Part shown: positions 11,247 to 23,200 of the stretch, piece by piece
How the letters are laid out: the number at the start of each line of letters is the position of its first letter
How positions within the stretch are numbered: the stretch's first letter is position 1
Source: Telopea speciosissima
Lineage: Eukaryota > Streptophyta > Magnoliopsida > Proteales > Proteaceae
Assembly (NCBI RefSeq): GCF_018873765.1
Contig: NW_025317472.1
Coordinates: forward strand, 1 to 64,000
DNA length: 64,000 nucleotides
Reading direction: 5' to 3'
The notes under the pieces: generated by a model
Database searches by the model: none
The model's input: the letters and a program-made list of their open reading frames with translations, nothing else
Told to the model about the DNA's origin: nothing
Program-made: the position numbers and the translations under genes

Positions 11247-12737
11247 GGGAAATTTTCATTGACATTCCTTCCGATAGCCCGTTAAATTAATGCCATTCAA
11301 CTAAGGGGCCAAAATATCAATTTTTGCCCCAAAACTAACCGGGTTAATTGAGTTGAATGAAAATGACTAAGCTACCTTTTACACTAAAAACATAAGAAAC
11401 TCTGCCCCTCTCTATTTTTTACCCAAAAAAAAAAAACCCTTCAAACAAAGCTATAAAACGAATTATTTGGAGTAGAGGCCGAACCCCTTAGATCGACGCC
11501 GCTGCAAGTCTGATAATAGTCCGTTGTAAAACGAATTGTTTGTAGCTTTCAGAAATTGATTTTGTCATTAATTGGCCTTGGAGGTAGATTAGGGTTTCAA
11601 ACCCAGATGAGCAATGGCTTCCAAAGGTCTTCTGCTGGATTAGGGTTCAAACCCAGATGAACAATGGCTTCCAGTGTGAAATTGGAACTGAAGAAGATGA
11701 CTGAAGAGCTGGATTTGTCCGATGTGAGGCGGGGGAGACTGGAGAGAATGGTGGCGGGGTTGCAGCGGAGCGAGAGAAGTAACTGGCATTCTTTTGTTGC
11801 TTCACTGCTCTCATCTCACCTCTTCTCGGTGTAGGCGGTATCAAGGGCTTCTCTGGCGAGGCCATCGGGCCCAATTTCGGGAAAAAGAGAAGGATTCATG
11901 GCCTTTGCTAGGGAAGCAAATCAGACGGCTGATCTGGTCGATCTATACTCCATTGCGTCAAATCGCCGGCAGACGTCTGAGATCTTCATTGTTTCCTCCT
12001 TCGTCCTTTTATTTTTTTTTTCCAAATTTAGGGCTTGGATCACACAAAGGTGTGACACCCTTGTCCCAACTTTGAAAGAGAATGGATAAGAGGTTGGGGT
12101 TTTTCAAAGTCTACCCAGTGCCAGAACAGCCAAGATGATAAGAATGAGATGTTAATTAAACTTAAAACTGGAAACCCAGTTTGGATTTTGGTTTATGATG
12201 GTGGGTTTTGGTTGGATCTTTGGGATTCAATTCTTTGTTTTCAAAAATTATGAGAAAATTAAACTTCTCTGTCCAGTGTCTTAAAAAAAACCACATTTTT
12301 ATGGGAGAGGTTTTAAGGTATGCGAAAGGGAGAAGAAGAAGAAGAAGCAAGGAGAGAATAGGATAGAATGGAAAGGGAAAGTGCACCTATGTATGGGGTT
12401 GGATTGCTGAGAGCATGGTGGGGCAGGGGAGACTGGAGAGGGTGGTGGGGGGTTGTAGGGATGGAAGAATAAGAGCGAGAGATGGAGGGCTGAGGTGGTG
12501 GTGGTGCTGGCGGTGGCGGTGGCGACGGCAAAAAATAGCAGAAGGAGAAGAAGGAAAGAAGAAGAAATAAAAACAATGGCAAAATTGTCTTTACAAAAAA
12601 CCTAACATGTTGACATCATTAATTAACAGTTAAAAGGCTTTTTCCCTTAGTTTTTGGGCCAAACTTGATATTTTGGCCCTTAGTGGGGTGGCATTAATTT
12701 AACGGGCTATCGGAGGGGGTGTCGATGAAAATTTCCC
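11247..12737. mobile_element. Mutator-like element (Pack-MULE candidate), perfect 9-bp TSD
   Basis: A 1,491-bp element starts GGGAAATTTTCAT and ends with the inverse, ATGAAAATTTCCC. The terminal inverted repeats run about 93 bp and share the block GATAGCCCGTTAAATTAATG. The flanks are a perfect 9-bp duplication TAACTTATA (11238-11246 and 12738-12746). No transposase frame is present. The interior resembles genic DNA: two near copies of AAACCCAGATGA.CAATGGCTTCC (about 11599 and 11649), a plus-strand reading MASSVKLELKKMTEELDLSD from 11663, and GC-rich exon-like sequence to about 11980. I do not recognise the source gene. A non-autonomous MULE carrying host sequence is the best reading. Confidence 0.9.
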
Positions 12738-12879
12738 TAACTTATAACATTCCCAACTTATCCCCAAACAAGGAGGATTAACATAACCACATAAACATAC
12801 AAATTGACTATTATTATGTACTCCCCTCTACATTACCATGGGCATTAGGTGTTTGAAAATAAGTCTGGATCCTTTAGAA

Positions 12880-13009
12880 ACCATAAAGGGCATACTCAGT
12901 GCAAGGTACAGAGCCTTACCCCTACTTACGTAGAGAGGTCGTTTCCTAATTTGAACCCGTGACCACTTGGTCACAATTGAGCCACCTTACCGTTGCACCA
13001 AAGCCCGCC
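12880..13009 (-). mobile_element. tRNA-derived SINE (Au-like), 15-bp TSD
   Basis: Read on the minus strand it begins GGCGGGCTTTGGTGCAACGG and has A-box-like (TTGGTGCAACGGTAAGG) and B-box-like (GGTTCAAATTAG) pol III motifs. It is flanked by a perfect 15-bp duplication CTGGATCCTTTAGAA (12865-12879 and 13010-13024). The head matches the plant Au SINE family as I know it. It lies beside a copia remnant. Confidence 0.85.
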
Positions 13010-13650
13010 CTGGATCCTTTAGAAGTGATGTTTTCAAGAAATATTGGGTAGCAATTACCGCACTAGAAGTAGCTCCAAGAAGCAAAATTTGACTAGTTGA
13101 TTTAACAATATCATGGCTAGTTCCCATTATAAGCATGTCATCCACATATAAAATTATAAACACACATTTGTTATGGTGAAATTTAATATACAAACATCTA
13201 TCAGAATCATTTACATGAAAACCATTTGAGATTAGGACATTGTCAAATTTTTCATGCCATTGTTTTGGTATTATTTTAAGTCATACGAAGAACGAATAAG
13301 CTTTCAAATCTTATGTTCTCCACCTGGAACAACATATCCTTTTGGTTGTTTGATTTAGATTTCTTCCTCTAGGTCTTCATTTAGGAAACTGTCTTTACAT
13401 CCACTTGATGTATAACAATCTTGTACATCGATTCAACAGCAATCAGTAGCCTAATAATTGTTATTCTAGCAACAGGAAAAAAAGTATCAAAATAGTCTAT
13501 ATCCTCTATTCTACCTGAATCCTTTGAGAACTAGTCTAGCTTTGAATTTGTCAAGAGATCCATTAGGTTTGAATTTCTTTATGAAGATCCACTTTCTATC
13601 AAGAACCTTAGTCCCTGGAAGAAGGTTAACTAACTCCCGTGTGTAATTAA
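13010..13650 (-). pseudogene. Ty1/copia reverse transcriptase remnant
   Basis: The minus strand reads, in pieces and with stops, RKWIFIKKFKPNGSLDKFKA (about 13600), then QPKGYVVPGGEHKI (about 13320), then KCVFIILYVDDMLIMG with the YVDD catalytic motif (about 13150). This is the order found in copia RT. The N-terminal part has several frameshifts. No LTR is recognisable nearby, so the element is an old fragment. Confidence 0.8.
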
Positions 13651-13664
13651 CAATGATGGAGTCT

Positions 13665-13800
13665 AATTTTTTATTTTTTATTTTTGGTCGGAAAGGAATT
13701 TACTGAATAAAAGAGTCATGTGAATGAACAGCCTGTAGCTGTAGACAAATAACAAAGGTCATGAAAGCACAAAATGGAACACGTCCAACCTGTTAGACAC
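13665..13800 (-). pseudogene. LINE 3' tail remnant
   Basis: The sequence from GGTCGGAAAGGAATTTACTG to about 13800 matches 33310-33420, where the minus strand still reads as the end of a LINE RNase H domain plus 3' UTR. This copy is shorter and more decayed. Confidence 0.5.
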
Positions 13801-14931
13801 ATGTGTAGATACCACAGTCCGAATCCTGGTGGGAATCGATTTTCGCTTGGTTTGTTGGTGAAGAAAGGAGTGTCGTATGACATGAGGGTTTGAGAATGGC
13901 ATCGAATCTTGACGTATCAACATAGGGGTTGGGGTCATGCTTCATAAATTAAAATAAATGGAGTTGCCACCTAGCCCCATCCGGGGTGAGCGCAAAAGGT
14001 TGTTACGAAAAACAACGCCCAGAGTTGCGATTTGCAGAAGAAAACGAAAACAGAGAGAGAATAATCAACACACAACACAGAGATTTACGTGGTTCACCTC
14101 CAAAATGGAAGCTACGTCCACGGCCGAGCAGTAGAACAGGTTTCACTATTTCTTTAAAATGTTACAAACCCTCATAACCCTATATCAAAGAAATAAGAAC
14201 AATATGTAGGAAAACCCTAACCCCAGAAAGTACACAAATGCCCCTGGCCCAAAAAATGCCAAAAAACCTGGGCCAGACCAAAACATAACACATGGCTCAA
14301 AAGTACTCATTTCGAAGATCTCGACGAGCCCGACACAACTCCAAGCCGTTGGCATGGATCCCAGCCATTTTTTGGCATTCCGATATCGTTTCGAGGCCGA
14401 AACGGCCCTCCGAAGGTCTCAACCGCGCTTTCTGGGCCAAATCAGGCTTCACCAACAACAAGGGCTACGTGATTCCATATGGTTTGGCCAGAAATTGTGG
14501 ATAAGTGGTCAGGTTATAAGTGTGGGAAGCTATTAGCACCCCATCTCGCCTGGTTAAACCAATTTTTCTATTAGATTCTAAATTTATAAGATTTTCCCAT
14601 AATAACACGTCTTATACCAGCATGCAAGGTTAAATTATGATGCATCAAACATTAAAAAAAAACAGAATCATTTACTATGTACATTAAAGTGAACTACTTT
14701 AATGGTCTACATTATATTAAATAGAGGATGATATGAAAATATACATTTACTTAAAAAGTGGAAAAGGCAAAATGTTCAGTTGCTTTTGTATCTATGTCCG
14801 TATCCGTTTAGCACTAACCGAATCCATCCAAAAGCTAATCGGATGTGGATGTGGATACGGATATAACACTATCCGAGCCGAATCCAATCCGTTTGCAGCC
14901 CTAGATGGAGGATCCAGCCTAGTCAAAACAG

Positions 14932-14962
<31 letters not shown>

Positions 14963-15736
14963 CAACCATGAAATATCATAATCTTTCTATTAAATTTTTT
15001 TCAAATTTTATTAAATAGAAGAAAAAAAAAAAAATTTCTTGTTCTTCCCTATTTCTCAATGATTTTGGCAAAACCAATCGTCAACACATGAATATTTCAT
15101 GTTCTTAATCCCAAAGTAGCATTCTCCAATCCTTCACATGCGATGTGATTTGGTGCGATAACTATGATGTTGATGGAAAGGAGCTGTGACTATACGTGAT
15201 CCCTCAAGAACTTGGTATTCACCCCAATCTACCAAATGAGCATCCAAAAATAAAATTCGTTCAAGATTTACTTGTGAGAGTTATCAATCAGGTTACCTCA
15301 ATGAAGATAAAACACAAAATATAAAATAGAGTTTAAAAAAAAAAAACAAAAGGGGTCAAGATTCAGGTTGCACAAATTTGTGATGTAAAGAACATCAAAA
15401 CAATAGAACACTGACAAACAAAGGTGGATCCATGTGATAGAAAACTCACACATCTTATTAATTAAATTTTAACTCCAAACAAGGAGGGGAAGACTGTTAA
15501 AATTAAATTCAATTTGACAAATAAATTACAAAAATACATGAATATTTTATAATGAAATAACATCTTGTACTATATGGAGTTTTTTAACCCCTTGTCATGC
15601 TTCTCTTAGACTGAAATATAATGGATGACATAGGCATGGGATGATCTATTATATGAACTCACTTGCACACATTCAAATTCTACTACATAGCAAGTAAATT
15701 CGATCATGCTACATGAATAATATCACAAAACATTAT
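13800..15736. other. Gene-free stretch with repeat debris
   Basis: At 14040-14140 it contains GAGATTTACGTGGTTCACC and CTACGTCCACGGCC, wording common in plant LTR elements (family not determined). At about 14790-14905 an ATCCGTTTAGCACTA/CCGAATCC repeat matches the hAT-like MITE at 53020-53275. A (TA)n tract lies at 14934-14962. From about 15050 on, the DNA is colinear with 30350-30750, 33720-33800 and 43590-44280 (segmental duplication). Confidence 0.6.
14934..14962. repeat. (TA)n microsatellite
   Basis: About 14 AT units in an AT-rich spacer. Confidence 0.95.
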
Positions 15737-15745
15737 TACATTTAA

Positions 15746-15885
15746 GGGGTGATGTTCTCTGCCTGGGAGCGCAAGCTGCACCTAGACACATGGGGTGGAA
15801 CGGGCACGTCATCTCGATCATTCAGGGGGCCGGCTGGTCATTTCGTCCACCCCCATGTGTCTCCCAGTGCAGAGAACATTTTCCC
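15746..15885. mobile_element. MULE-type foldback MITE, site shared with 44274-44428
   Basis: Stem arms GATGTTCTCTGCCTGGGAG and the inverse of CTCCCAGTGCAGAGAACATT enclose CACATGGGG/CCCCATGTG and a core that on the minus strand reads GACGAAATGACCAGCCGGCC. The flanks TACATTTAA (15737-15745) and TAAATTTAT (15886-15894) agree at 7 of 9 positions. The segmental copy at 44265 carries a related element at the same base. Confidence 0.8.
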
Positions 15886-15894
15886 TAAATTTAT

Positions 15895-16568
15895 ATTCCC
15901 CCCCCCCCCAAAAAAAAGAAAAAAAAAGAAAAAAGAATTTAGTAACCACTAGTCCTCCATGTACTGACCTTTTCCACTTAGAATCAGGTTTTAGTTATCA
16001 GTACGCATATTGGTCACAGCTACCAATATTTATATGCATCATTAGAATCAGTTCATATCAGTCCAATTTGAGATTAAAAACAAAAAATCCATTTTTTGTC
16101 TATATTCGCCTATCCAATCAGTGGTATATTAGTATCAGACTCTGGCGATACAAATATGTATCAAGTCAAATTATATCGATACTTAGAACAATGCTTCGAA
16201 TTTTAGCCCTTAAGCCTCCCCCCTCCCCCCCCCCCCCGCCCCCCCAAAAAAAGGATATATTTGGCATTCCAATAATTTGATTAGATAGATCCATGTAGAT
16301 TCACAACTTATCAAATTCCATAAAAAAAATCAATCACATGACCATTGAGTATCAGACATTTTTTTTTGCACCAATGAGATGTTGCCTAAAATTGACTCAT
16401 CAGTTGAATCACATTTTTTTGTTTTGGGTGCAAGAATCAAATGGTAATTAATATGTAATGTGATATACAAAAGATGTCGAAGGGTGCCCAGCTGCCTATA
16501 GGCATTTTTTTGTTTAGAGGGGGGGGGGGGAGTTGTTGATTTTCATTTATTTTGCTTGTTTGAAGTTA
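15895..16568. other. Spacer with C/A-rich homopolymer runs
   Basis: No gene. Runs of C followed by A lie at about 15900-15930 and 16217-16250, and a G run at 16519-16530. The 161-codon plus-strand frame here runs through these tracts and is not credible. Confidence 0.5.
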
Positions 16569-16718
16569 GGGAGATAGAACGCTAACTGGTGCTATGTGTG
16601 GGCATGTATCTGCACCCAGACAAAGCCCGGTGCAACAAGAGGGGTCCGGCGATCTTTTCGAGCCAAGCTATGTTCGGGCAGGGAGGTACATGCAGCACCT
16701 GCTAGCGTTCCTTTTCCC
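16569..16718. mobile_element. MULE-type foldback MITE (150 bp)
   Basis: It starts GGGAGATAGAACGCTAACTGG and ends with the imperfect inverse CTAGCGTTCCTTTTCCC. The flanks TTGAAGTTA (16560-16568) and TTGAAGTTG (16719-16727) agree at 8 of 9 positions. The stem differs from other members of the superfamily. Confidence 0.82.
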
Positions 16719-16933
16719 TTGAAGTTGTTATTCCTAATCCTATAAATGAACCTACTCTCTTTTTCCCTCCCTCGGAAGTTGACTTGTTCTCAACATTACA
16801 TTACCTGAAGAAAAAAAAAGTAGCTTTATTACTAACTGTTTGAAGCTGCACAGACAAGGTAAGGATGTGAAAGCATCTTAATGATCAAGAAACTGACGTC
16901 CCTTCCCTCCCCCCCCCCCCCCTTCCTTCCCAT

Positions 16934-17175
16934 CTAAGGGGATAAAAATACTCTGCAATGCTTAATCTTGCGGTGCCATAGCATTTCGGGTCTACTAGCT
17001 TGACACGTGTACGATACTTCATCCAATGGTGTGAGCTCAAGCAGAAAGAAAAAAATAATAACTGGGTCTACTCGAGCTCACACTGTTGGATGAAGCATCT
17101 TCCACATGTCAAGCTCAGAGACCCGAACTGCAAAGGCACAACAAGATTAAGCACTGCAGAGGATTTTTATCCCCT
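16934..17175. mobile_element. Long-hairpin foldback element A
   Basis: The two arms of about 100 bp are near-perfect inverses: GGGGATAAAAATACTCTGCA and CTTGACACGTGTACGAT on the left against TGCAGAGGATTTTTATCCCC and CTTCCACATGTCAAG on the right. It includes CATCCAATGGTGTGAGCTC and its inverse. The transcript would fold into a long hairpin. No target duplication was found. Confidence 0.8.
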
Positions 17176-17189
17176 AAAGTAAGGTTCTT

Positions 17190-17405
17190 GAGGATTAAAA
17201 TCCTTTGCAGTGCACTGCAGTTCAGGTTTGGGAGCTCGACACGTGGAAGATGCGACATCCAACGGTGCGAGCTCGATTGGCCCAGTTTTTTTTCTTTCTC
17301 TTCGAGCTTGACACTGTTGGATGTCGCATCTTCAACGTGTCAAACTCTCAAGCCCAAATTGCAGTGCACCGCAAGATCGGTGCACTGCAGAGGATTTTTT
17401 TTCCT
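17190..17405. mobile_element. Long-hairpin foldback element B
   Basis: A second hairpin of the same family lies 15 bp downstream of element A. The arms share GACACGTGGAAGATGCGACA and CATCCAACGGTGCGAGCTCGA with their inverses, and the ends are GGATTAAAATCC/GGATTTTTTTTCC. A and B are relatives rather than exact copies. Confidence 0.78.
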
Positions 17406-18692
17406 TTTGAACAGCCCATTTAGAGAAACTTCTTTTACAGCTGGAAAAATGTTTTGCAATCCAATGAAAAATTGATGCATAACCACAACTAAATGAATCA
17501 ACTTAAATTGTGGGGGGAGGGGAGAGGGAGGAACCCTAAAAGTCATACCATTGTTTACAAAACATCATCCAGTGTCTCTTGAATGTTGATAGGGTAAGGT
17601 TTTCTTGTGCCGCCCGTTAAGAGAAGCTTCTCTTACAGAGAAGGGGAAAGGTTGGGTTCTGTAATCCAATGAAAAATACATACATAAACACAACTACATG
17701 ATTCAACTTTGGTAACCCACCCCCTAAAAAAAATCAGTCACTGTTTACATCAACCATATACTATGGATTCTCCAAATTGAGTAATGCTCAAGGGTGGGCA
17801 AGATCACTGATTGTAAGATTTCCGACTAGGCAATATAACATAATAGAGCTCTTCAAATCCACACCAAAAAATAAAAAAAAAATCCCTCAAAAACAACAAA
17901 CTTATACTATGGTTTTAAGCAGTGGGGTTATTTTAAAATTCACTAGAAACAAAAAAAAAAAAGGCAATGAATGGGTTTACATAGATATAATGATCTATTT
18001 AGATCTTTTTCCCTATTTTCTTCAGGATAGAATGTGTGCTTCAATCCCATGACAGGCAGGTGTGTGGCCAAAACTGAATCTTCAGTAACAAAACTGCTAT
18101 ATTCCTCCTACACTTTAATAGCTACATGTTGAGGACCAAACACATCATTTTTGGCTTCTTTTTTTTTTCATGACAAAGCATCATAAAAATTTCTCATACA
18201 ACTCATAATAAGCAGCCATGATAACATAAAAGGACAAGCTTATTTGTACATAAATCTCAATCAAAGTGGTAAAAAACAAATTTCGGTACTTGTCAGTACC
18301 CTAGTTCCCCATGGCAAACAATTTATTTTCACCTTTAAGTTCAGAGTAAACCAAAGTTGAGCATTATTGAACCAATGACACAACAGATGCACGCAAAACA
18401 TCATCATATTAAATTCTGGGGTTGAATACATATAGAAGTACCAAGCTTACTGAAGTTAAGATATCCCAGTGGACAATAGCAAAAGGTTAATTCAAACATA
18501 CACAAATCAACACCGGTTTCAAAAGCAACAATTTAACTCTGTTGCCATACCTTAAATAAATCAGATTCAGAGATAATGAGTTGTATTAGAGAAATATAGA
18601 AAACAAGGAAACATTAAAAACATTAAGATTCATATTGAATTTCAAATATTTAATAGTTTCCTTCGACTGACTTCCTCAGATCCGAATCCTAG
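17406..18692. other. Spacer with a local duplication
   Basis: Sequence at about 17408-17510 (AGAGAAACTTCTTTTACAG...AATCCAATGAAAAATT) is repeated imperfectly at about 17610-17715. No coding signal is seen; the rest, to the mTERF pseudogene, is AT-rich. Confidence 0.5.
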
Positions 18693-19799
18693 TTATGGCA
18701 GACCAATCTTCCTTTTCTCTTCGTACTTGGTTACAAACTTCTCCAATAATGACTTATCACTCTTTATCAACACAGTTCTGGTACTATGATCTCTCTCCAC
18801 TAGACCTTTCAATTGCAAAACTCGAACAGCTGAACACCTTGGGATAACTCTCTTCTCCAAGCTAAACCCGAGAATTTTTGAGTTCCTCATAATATCTGCC
18901 GATTCCCAACCCATTTTTTTAACAAAGAAATCCATATGGCTCATAATCTTCTTTTCATACAGTGTCATAGACCAAGGATACCTCCTCAATGCCATGAGAA
19001 TCTTTTTCTCAGAAAAGCCCCACCTTTGATAAGCCTCCAATTTCTGCTTCCATGTCGATTTGTTCATTGATGCAAATCCATGGAGAGCAATAATAAACAA
19101 GTATTTTGAAAGATCGAAACACATTTGCTGAATATCCTTTAGTCTCTGTTTGAACCGGTCATTTTTATATGTCATTGTTCTGGGATAGCTAGTTAGTGAA
19201 GTCACAATATTTGACACAGGTACTCCATTTTTTCTCAAGATTGCCATATTTTGAGCCACATTCTGTATATTACAATTGATGTAACAAGCCTGACGCTTTA
19301 GGTCGATAACAATATTCTCCACAGTCCCAACTCCCAACTAGCCTCTTGAATAAATGATTTTGTTTTCTAATCTAGTGAACAAAACCCTCCTATCTTTAGT
19401 GAGGAGTTTGGCAATGTTAGAGCTCGAAACGCCAAACGAATGGAAGAACTCAAGTTTAGGGAGCAAGTTCTTTGTAGGACTGGCAACGAGAAATGATGGA
19501 CAATTTCTAATGAGATTGGAAACCTATGCTTTGGTGAATCCGTGGTTTCTGAAGAGGGTAATAACCAAGTCTGGTCTATCAGAGAATTCAAAACCAACCT
19601 TCTTGGACGCAGAGATGACTACTGCAGGTGATGAGAGCCCACATGAGCTGATGAGGTAAGAGACCACGGAAGTCTCATTTCTTGAGGCTTTTGAGGAGTT
19701 GCATTTGAGAGATGAATGGTTTTGCACAAAACCCAGTTGTGCAGTTGATTCTCTTACAGTTCTCCCAATTGGGACTCTTTTGAAGAGGAAGCTAAACAT
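18693..19799 (-). pseudogene. mTERF family gene, copy 1 (two in-frame stops)
   Basis: From ATG at 19799 the minus strand encodes an mTERF protein closely like the intact copy at 27426-28628: MFSFLFKRVPIGRTVRESTA, an FRNHGFTKA stretch, NLLPKLEFFHSFGVSSSNIA, VAQNMAILRKNGVPVSNIV, WGFSEKKILMALRRYPWSM and MDFFVKKMGWESADI. A TAG replaces the expected Gln after FTKA. A second TAG follows a short deletion after ENKIIYS, where the other copies read PAFNF.KSLVGT. Near the C-terminus a deletion removes the EVPQLLDLYKGNIS block and the frame ends early. The family binds organellar nucleic acid, but this copy cannot make a full protein. A Ty1/copia element lies about 220 bp upstream of its start. Confidence 0.9.
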
Positions 19800-20017
19800 T
19801 CAGAAATGTACTGAAAGCGCAATTAGTTCTGACCTGGAACTTACGGAGGTGTCTTCCAATAGGGTGGCTTCTGTTTCCATTGCTTTCATCTGCTCTACAT
19901 TAATTTATTAGGAAGTATACAGAATTAGTAAAGGACTGTCTTGGAGAGACCCGATCTCTTCCGGTGCTTGTCTCATTACCGCTTCCTGTTAGCTAGTCAA
20001 TTCAAAGTTCTGTTATC
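19800..20017. other. 5' flank of mTERF copy 1
   Basis: This flank is shared with the other mTERF copies: GGAACTTACGGAGGTGTC and CTTTCATCTGCTCT recur at 28660-28740, 40999-41055, 48238-48300 and 52738-52805. On the gene strand a GTAAGT sits at the same place in every copy, a possible 5' UTR splice donor. Confidence 0.5.
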
Positions 20018-20022
20018 CTCAC

Positions 20023-20216
20023 TGTTAGAGATATAACGTAGTGGTTAACAGTGTTTGTTAAGTTATGGCCACTTGGCATAACTGTCTTAGAAATGCAAGT
20101 GTGTGCACGTGGAAATGGTTATGTGTTTGTTGTGTGTAACTGCTTCAAAGTGATTATAAATAAAGGATAATCCCAAGACTGAGGTCAAGGGGAATTGACT
20201 CTTTTCAATTCTAACT
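20023..20216 (+). repeat. 5' LTR of the copia element
   Basis: It starts TGTTAGAGATATAACG and ends TTTTCAATTCTAACT. It contains TATAAATAAAGG (about 20155), a likely TATA/poly(A) region. Confidence 0.95.
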
Positions 20217-20230
20217 TGGTATCTCAGAGC
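20217..20230 (+). other. Primer-binding site of the copia element
   Basis: TGGTATCTCAGAGC directly follows the 5' LTR, like the initiator-tRNA-Met complementary site TGGTATCAGAGC of plant copia elements, with a small insertion. Confidence 0.85.
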
Positions 20231-20281
20231 AAGTCGTTCCTGGTTCTCCTTTTTTTTCGTTTCTTGAAAGTTCTTCTCGCC

Positions 20282-23200
20282 ATGGTGTCTCCGTCCTCAA
20301 CCTCAGATCTATCATCTGCTGCTTCGCCTGAATCTTCTCTTTCCTTCTCCAACATTCACCATTTTCTCTCTATCAAGCTTTCCTCTTCCAACTATGTTGT
20401 CTGGCGTTCACAGTTTCTTCCTCTTCTCCGCAGCTCGGGGTTGTTAGGGTTTGTAGATGGTTCTTCACAATGTCCACCGGAATTTGTGATTTCTCCCACA
20501 TCAGACTCTCCAGTTGTGAATCCTGCCTTTCTCACATAGCAGAAGCAAGATCAGCTACTCTTAAGCTGGATTTATCCTCTTTAACGGAGAGTGTGCATTC
20601 TCAAGTTGTTGGTCTTGAGACATCCTTTGAGGTCTGGTCCACTCTTGCCTCAGCGTACGCTTCACACTCGCAAGCTCGGGTAATGCAATTGAGAATGAAT
20701 TTGCACAGCATCAAGAAAGGATCAGATTCTATGGCTGACTACCTTCTGCGTATCAAACGCATTGCGGATGAACTCGCACTAGTTTCAAAACCAGTATCTG
20801 ATGAAGATCTGGTTCTTTTCACTCTTGGAGGTCTTGGGTCTGATTTTTCATCGTTTGTCACTTCTGTGACGACTCGTGAGTCTTCGGTTAAGATGAAAGA
20901 TCTTCATGGATTATTGATCAGTGAAGAGATTCGAAATGTTGCTGTTCTTCAAGATCTCACAAACTCCTCTGCTCATGTCGCCAGTGCTACTCCAGGGGTT
21001 GATTCCTCTGCTTCTTCCCCTGCTGCAACAAAAGACCGTTCCCCGGTGTCACGGCAGATCGACTCTCCTTCAAATCGATACAGTCGTGGTGGCTATCGGG
21101 GGGCACGTGATCGAGATCGTGGTCGCGGTTATCGCAGCACTGGAGGCTATCGCGGTAGCTTTGATAGAGGATCTCGTGGTGATTACAACTCTGGCCGATA
21201 TCCTTCTACTTGCCAGATTTGCAATAAAATGGGTCACTCTGCAAAGTTTTGCTACCAGCGATTCACCACAGATCCACCCCAAGCTAACTTCACTGGCTTC
21301 CAAGGTAATCATCAGGCATGGTATCCAGACACCGGAGCTACGCATCATATTACTCCTGACATGAGCACTGTTCAATCGTCTAGTGATTACAATTGAGCTG
21401 ATTCTGTTCGCATAGGCAACGGCACAGGTCTGCCCATCCAACATCTTGGATTTTCTAGTTTTACTGCTGGTTCTAAAAACTTTCGGCTAAACAACATTCT
21501 TCATGTTCCCAAAATGACACATAATTTGCTTTCAGTTCGTCAATTTGCTAAAGATAACTCTTGTTATTTTGAATTTCATTCAAATTTCTTTTGCATCAAG
21601 GATCGTTGCTCGGGGAGTATTCTGCTAACCGGACCAATCAGTGATGGCTTGTATCAGCTTCGTCTTCCAGTACCTGTTGTTTCGTCTTCCTCTGAGTTAG
21701 ATTCTTCTCCAGTCAGTTACTCGGCTGTTAAGACCTCTGAGGCAATGTGGCACAAGCGCCTTGGTCATGCGTCAAATACTGTTGTGCGCAAAGTTCTTTC
21801 CACTCACAGTCTTCCTTTTATTTCTTGAAACAACAATCAGTTTGCAGCCACTGTCAATTGGGTAAGGCACACAAGCTGCCGTTTAGAGCATCTACTACTT
21901 GTACCACTGGTCCTCTCCAATTGATATTTTCTGATCTTTTTGGTCCAGCGCCTTTGTTGTCTGTAGAAGGCTATCGCTATTATGTAGTGTTTGTTGATGA
22001 CTTCACTAGATTTTCTTGGTTGTATTTTCTAACAAATAAGTCCGATGCTCTCACTGCTTTTCAAACGTTTAAAGCACTAGTTGAAAATCAATTTGGGTGT
22101 TCCATTAAGAATTTCCAGTCGGACTGGGGAGGTGAATACCGTGGTTTCTCCCAATTTTTGTCAAAATGTGGGATTGCTCATAGGTTATCCTGTCCACATA
22201 CTTCTGAGCAAAATGGGACTGTTGAGAGGAAACATAGGCATATTGTTGAGATGGGGTTATCTCTTCTTGCACACTGTGGTTTGTCTACGCATTTTTGGAG
22301 CCATGCTTTTGGAACAGGTATGTTATTAATCGACTTCCAACTGTGGTGCTTGGGTTCGCCTCACCCTTCTTTAAACTCTATGGTTATCATCCGGATTACA
22401 ATTTTTCCGAGACCTTTGGGTGTGCGTGTTATCCCTTACTTCGGCCGTATAATCGCCACAAGATGGATTACAGATCAGTTAGATGCTTATTTGTTGGTTA
22501 CAGTCCAAATCATAAAGGCTACAAATGTTTCAATCCTTACACAAGAAAGATCATTATATCTCGGCATGTAGTGTTTGATGAAAACACTTTTCCAAAATAT
22601 TCTCCTTCAGCTATGGTTGTTTCACCTTCAGATTCGAATGTGTGGCCATCTTTTCCACCTCTGTTTGGATATCAACATAACACACACCACTCGACTTCAC
22701 AGGGTGTTTTAAACTCTCCAGTTTTATCACCACTTTCAGAGGCGCATGAGGAGTCCAATTCTGGTTCTGTTCAACCTGTGAATAAGGATTTAGTGGGTCA
22801 AGCCCATGATGATTTGTCATCACTCTCAAACAGTGTGTCGTCCATCCCAGCGGAGCCCATTGTACCCGCTGGCTCACTGGTGCCCAATTCTGGGCGAACT
22901 CACCCTATGGTCACTAGAGCCCAAGATGGAACACGTATTGTAAAGGTGCCTCGCAGCTTTTAGGCCACTAAGCATCCCTTCTCAATGGCTTTACTAGCCT
23001 CTACTTCGCCTATTGTTGAACCTACATGTTATACACAGGCGTCTAAGTCAGCTGAGTGGCGTAATGCGATGGATGTAGAGTACAATGCTCTCATTTCGAA
23101 TGGGACTTGGTCTCTTGTACCACCACCTCCACATTGACATATTATTGGATGCAAGTGGATTTTCAGGGTCAAATACAAATCTGATGGTACTGTTGATCGT

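Noticed and set aside
15795..16280. 161-codon plus-strand frame
   Set aside because: Runs through a foldback MITE and C/A homopolymers; no domain.
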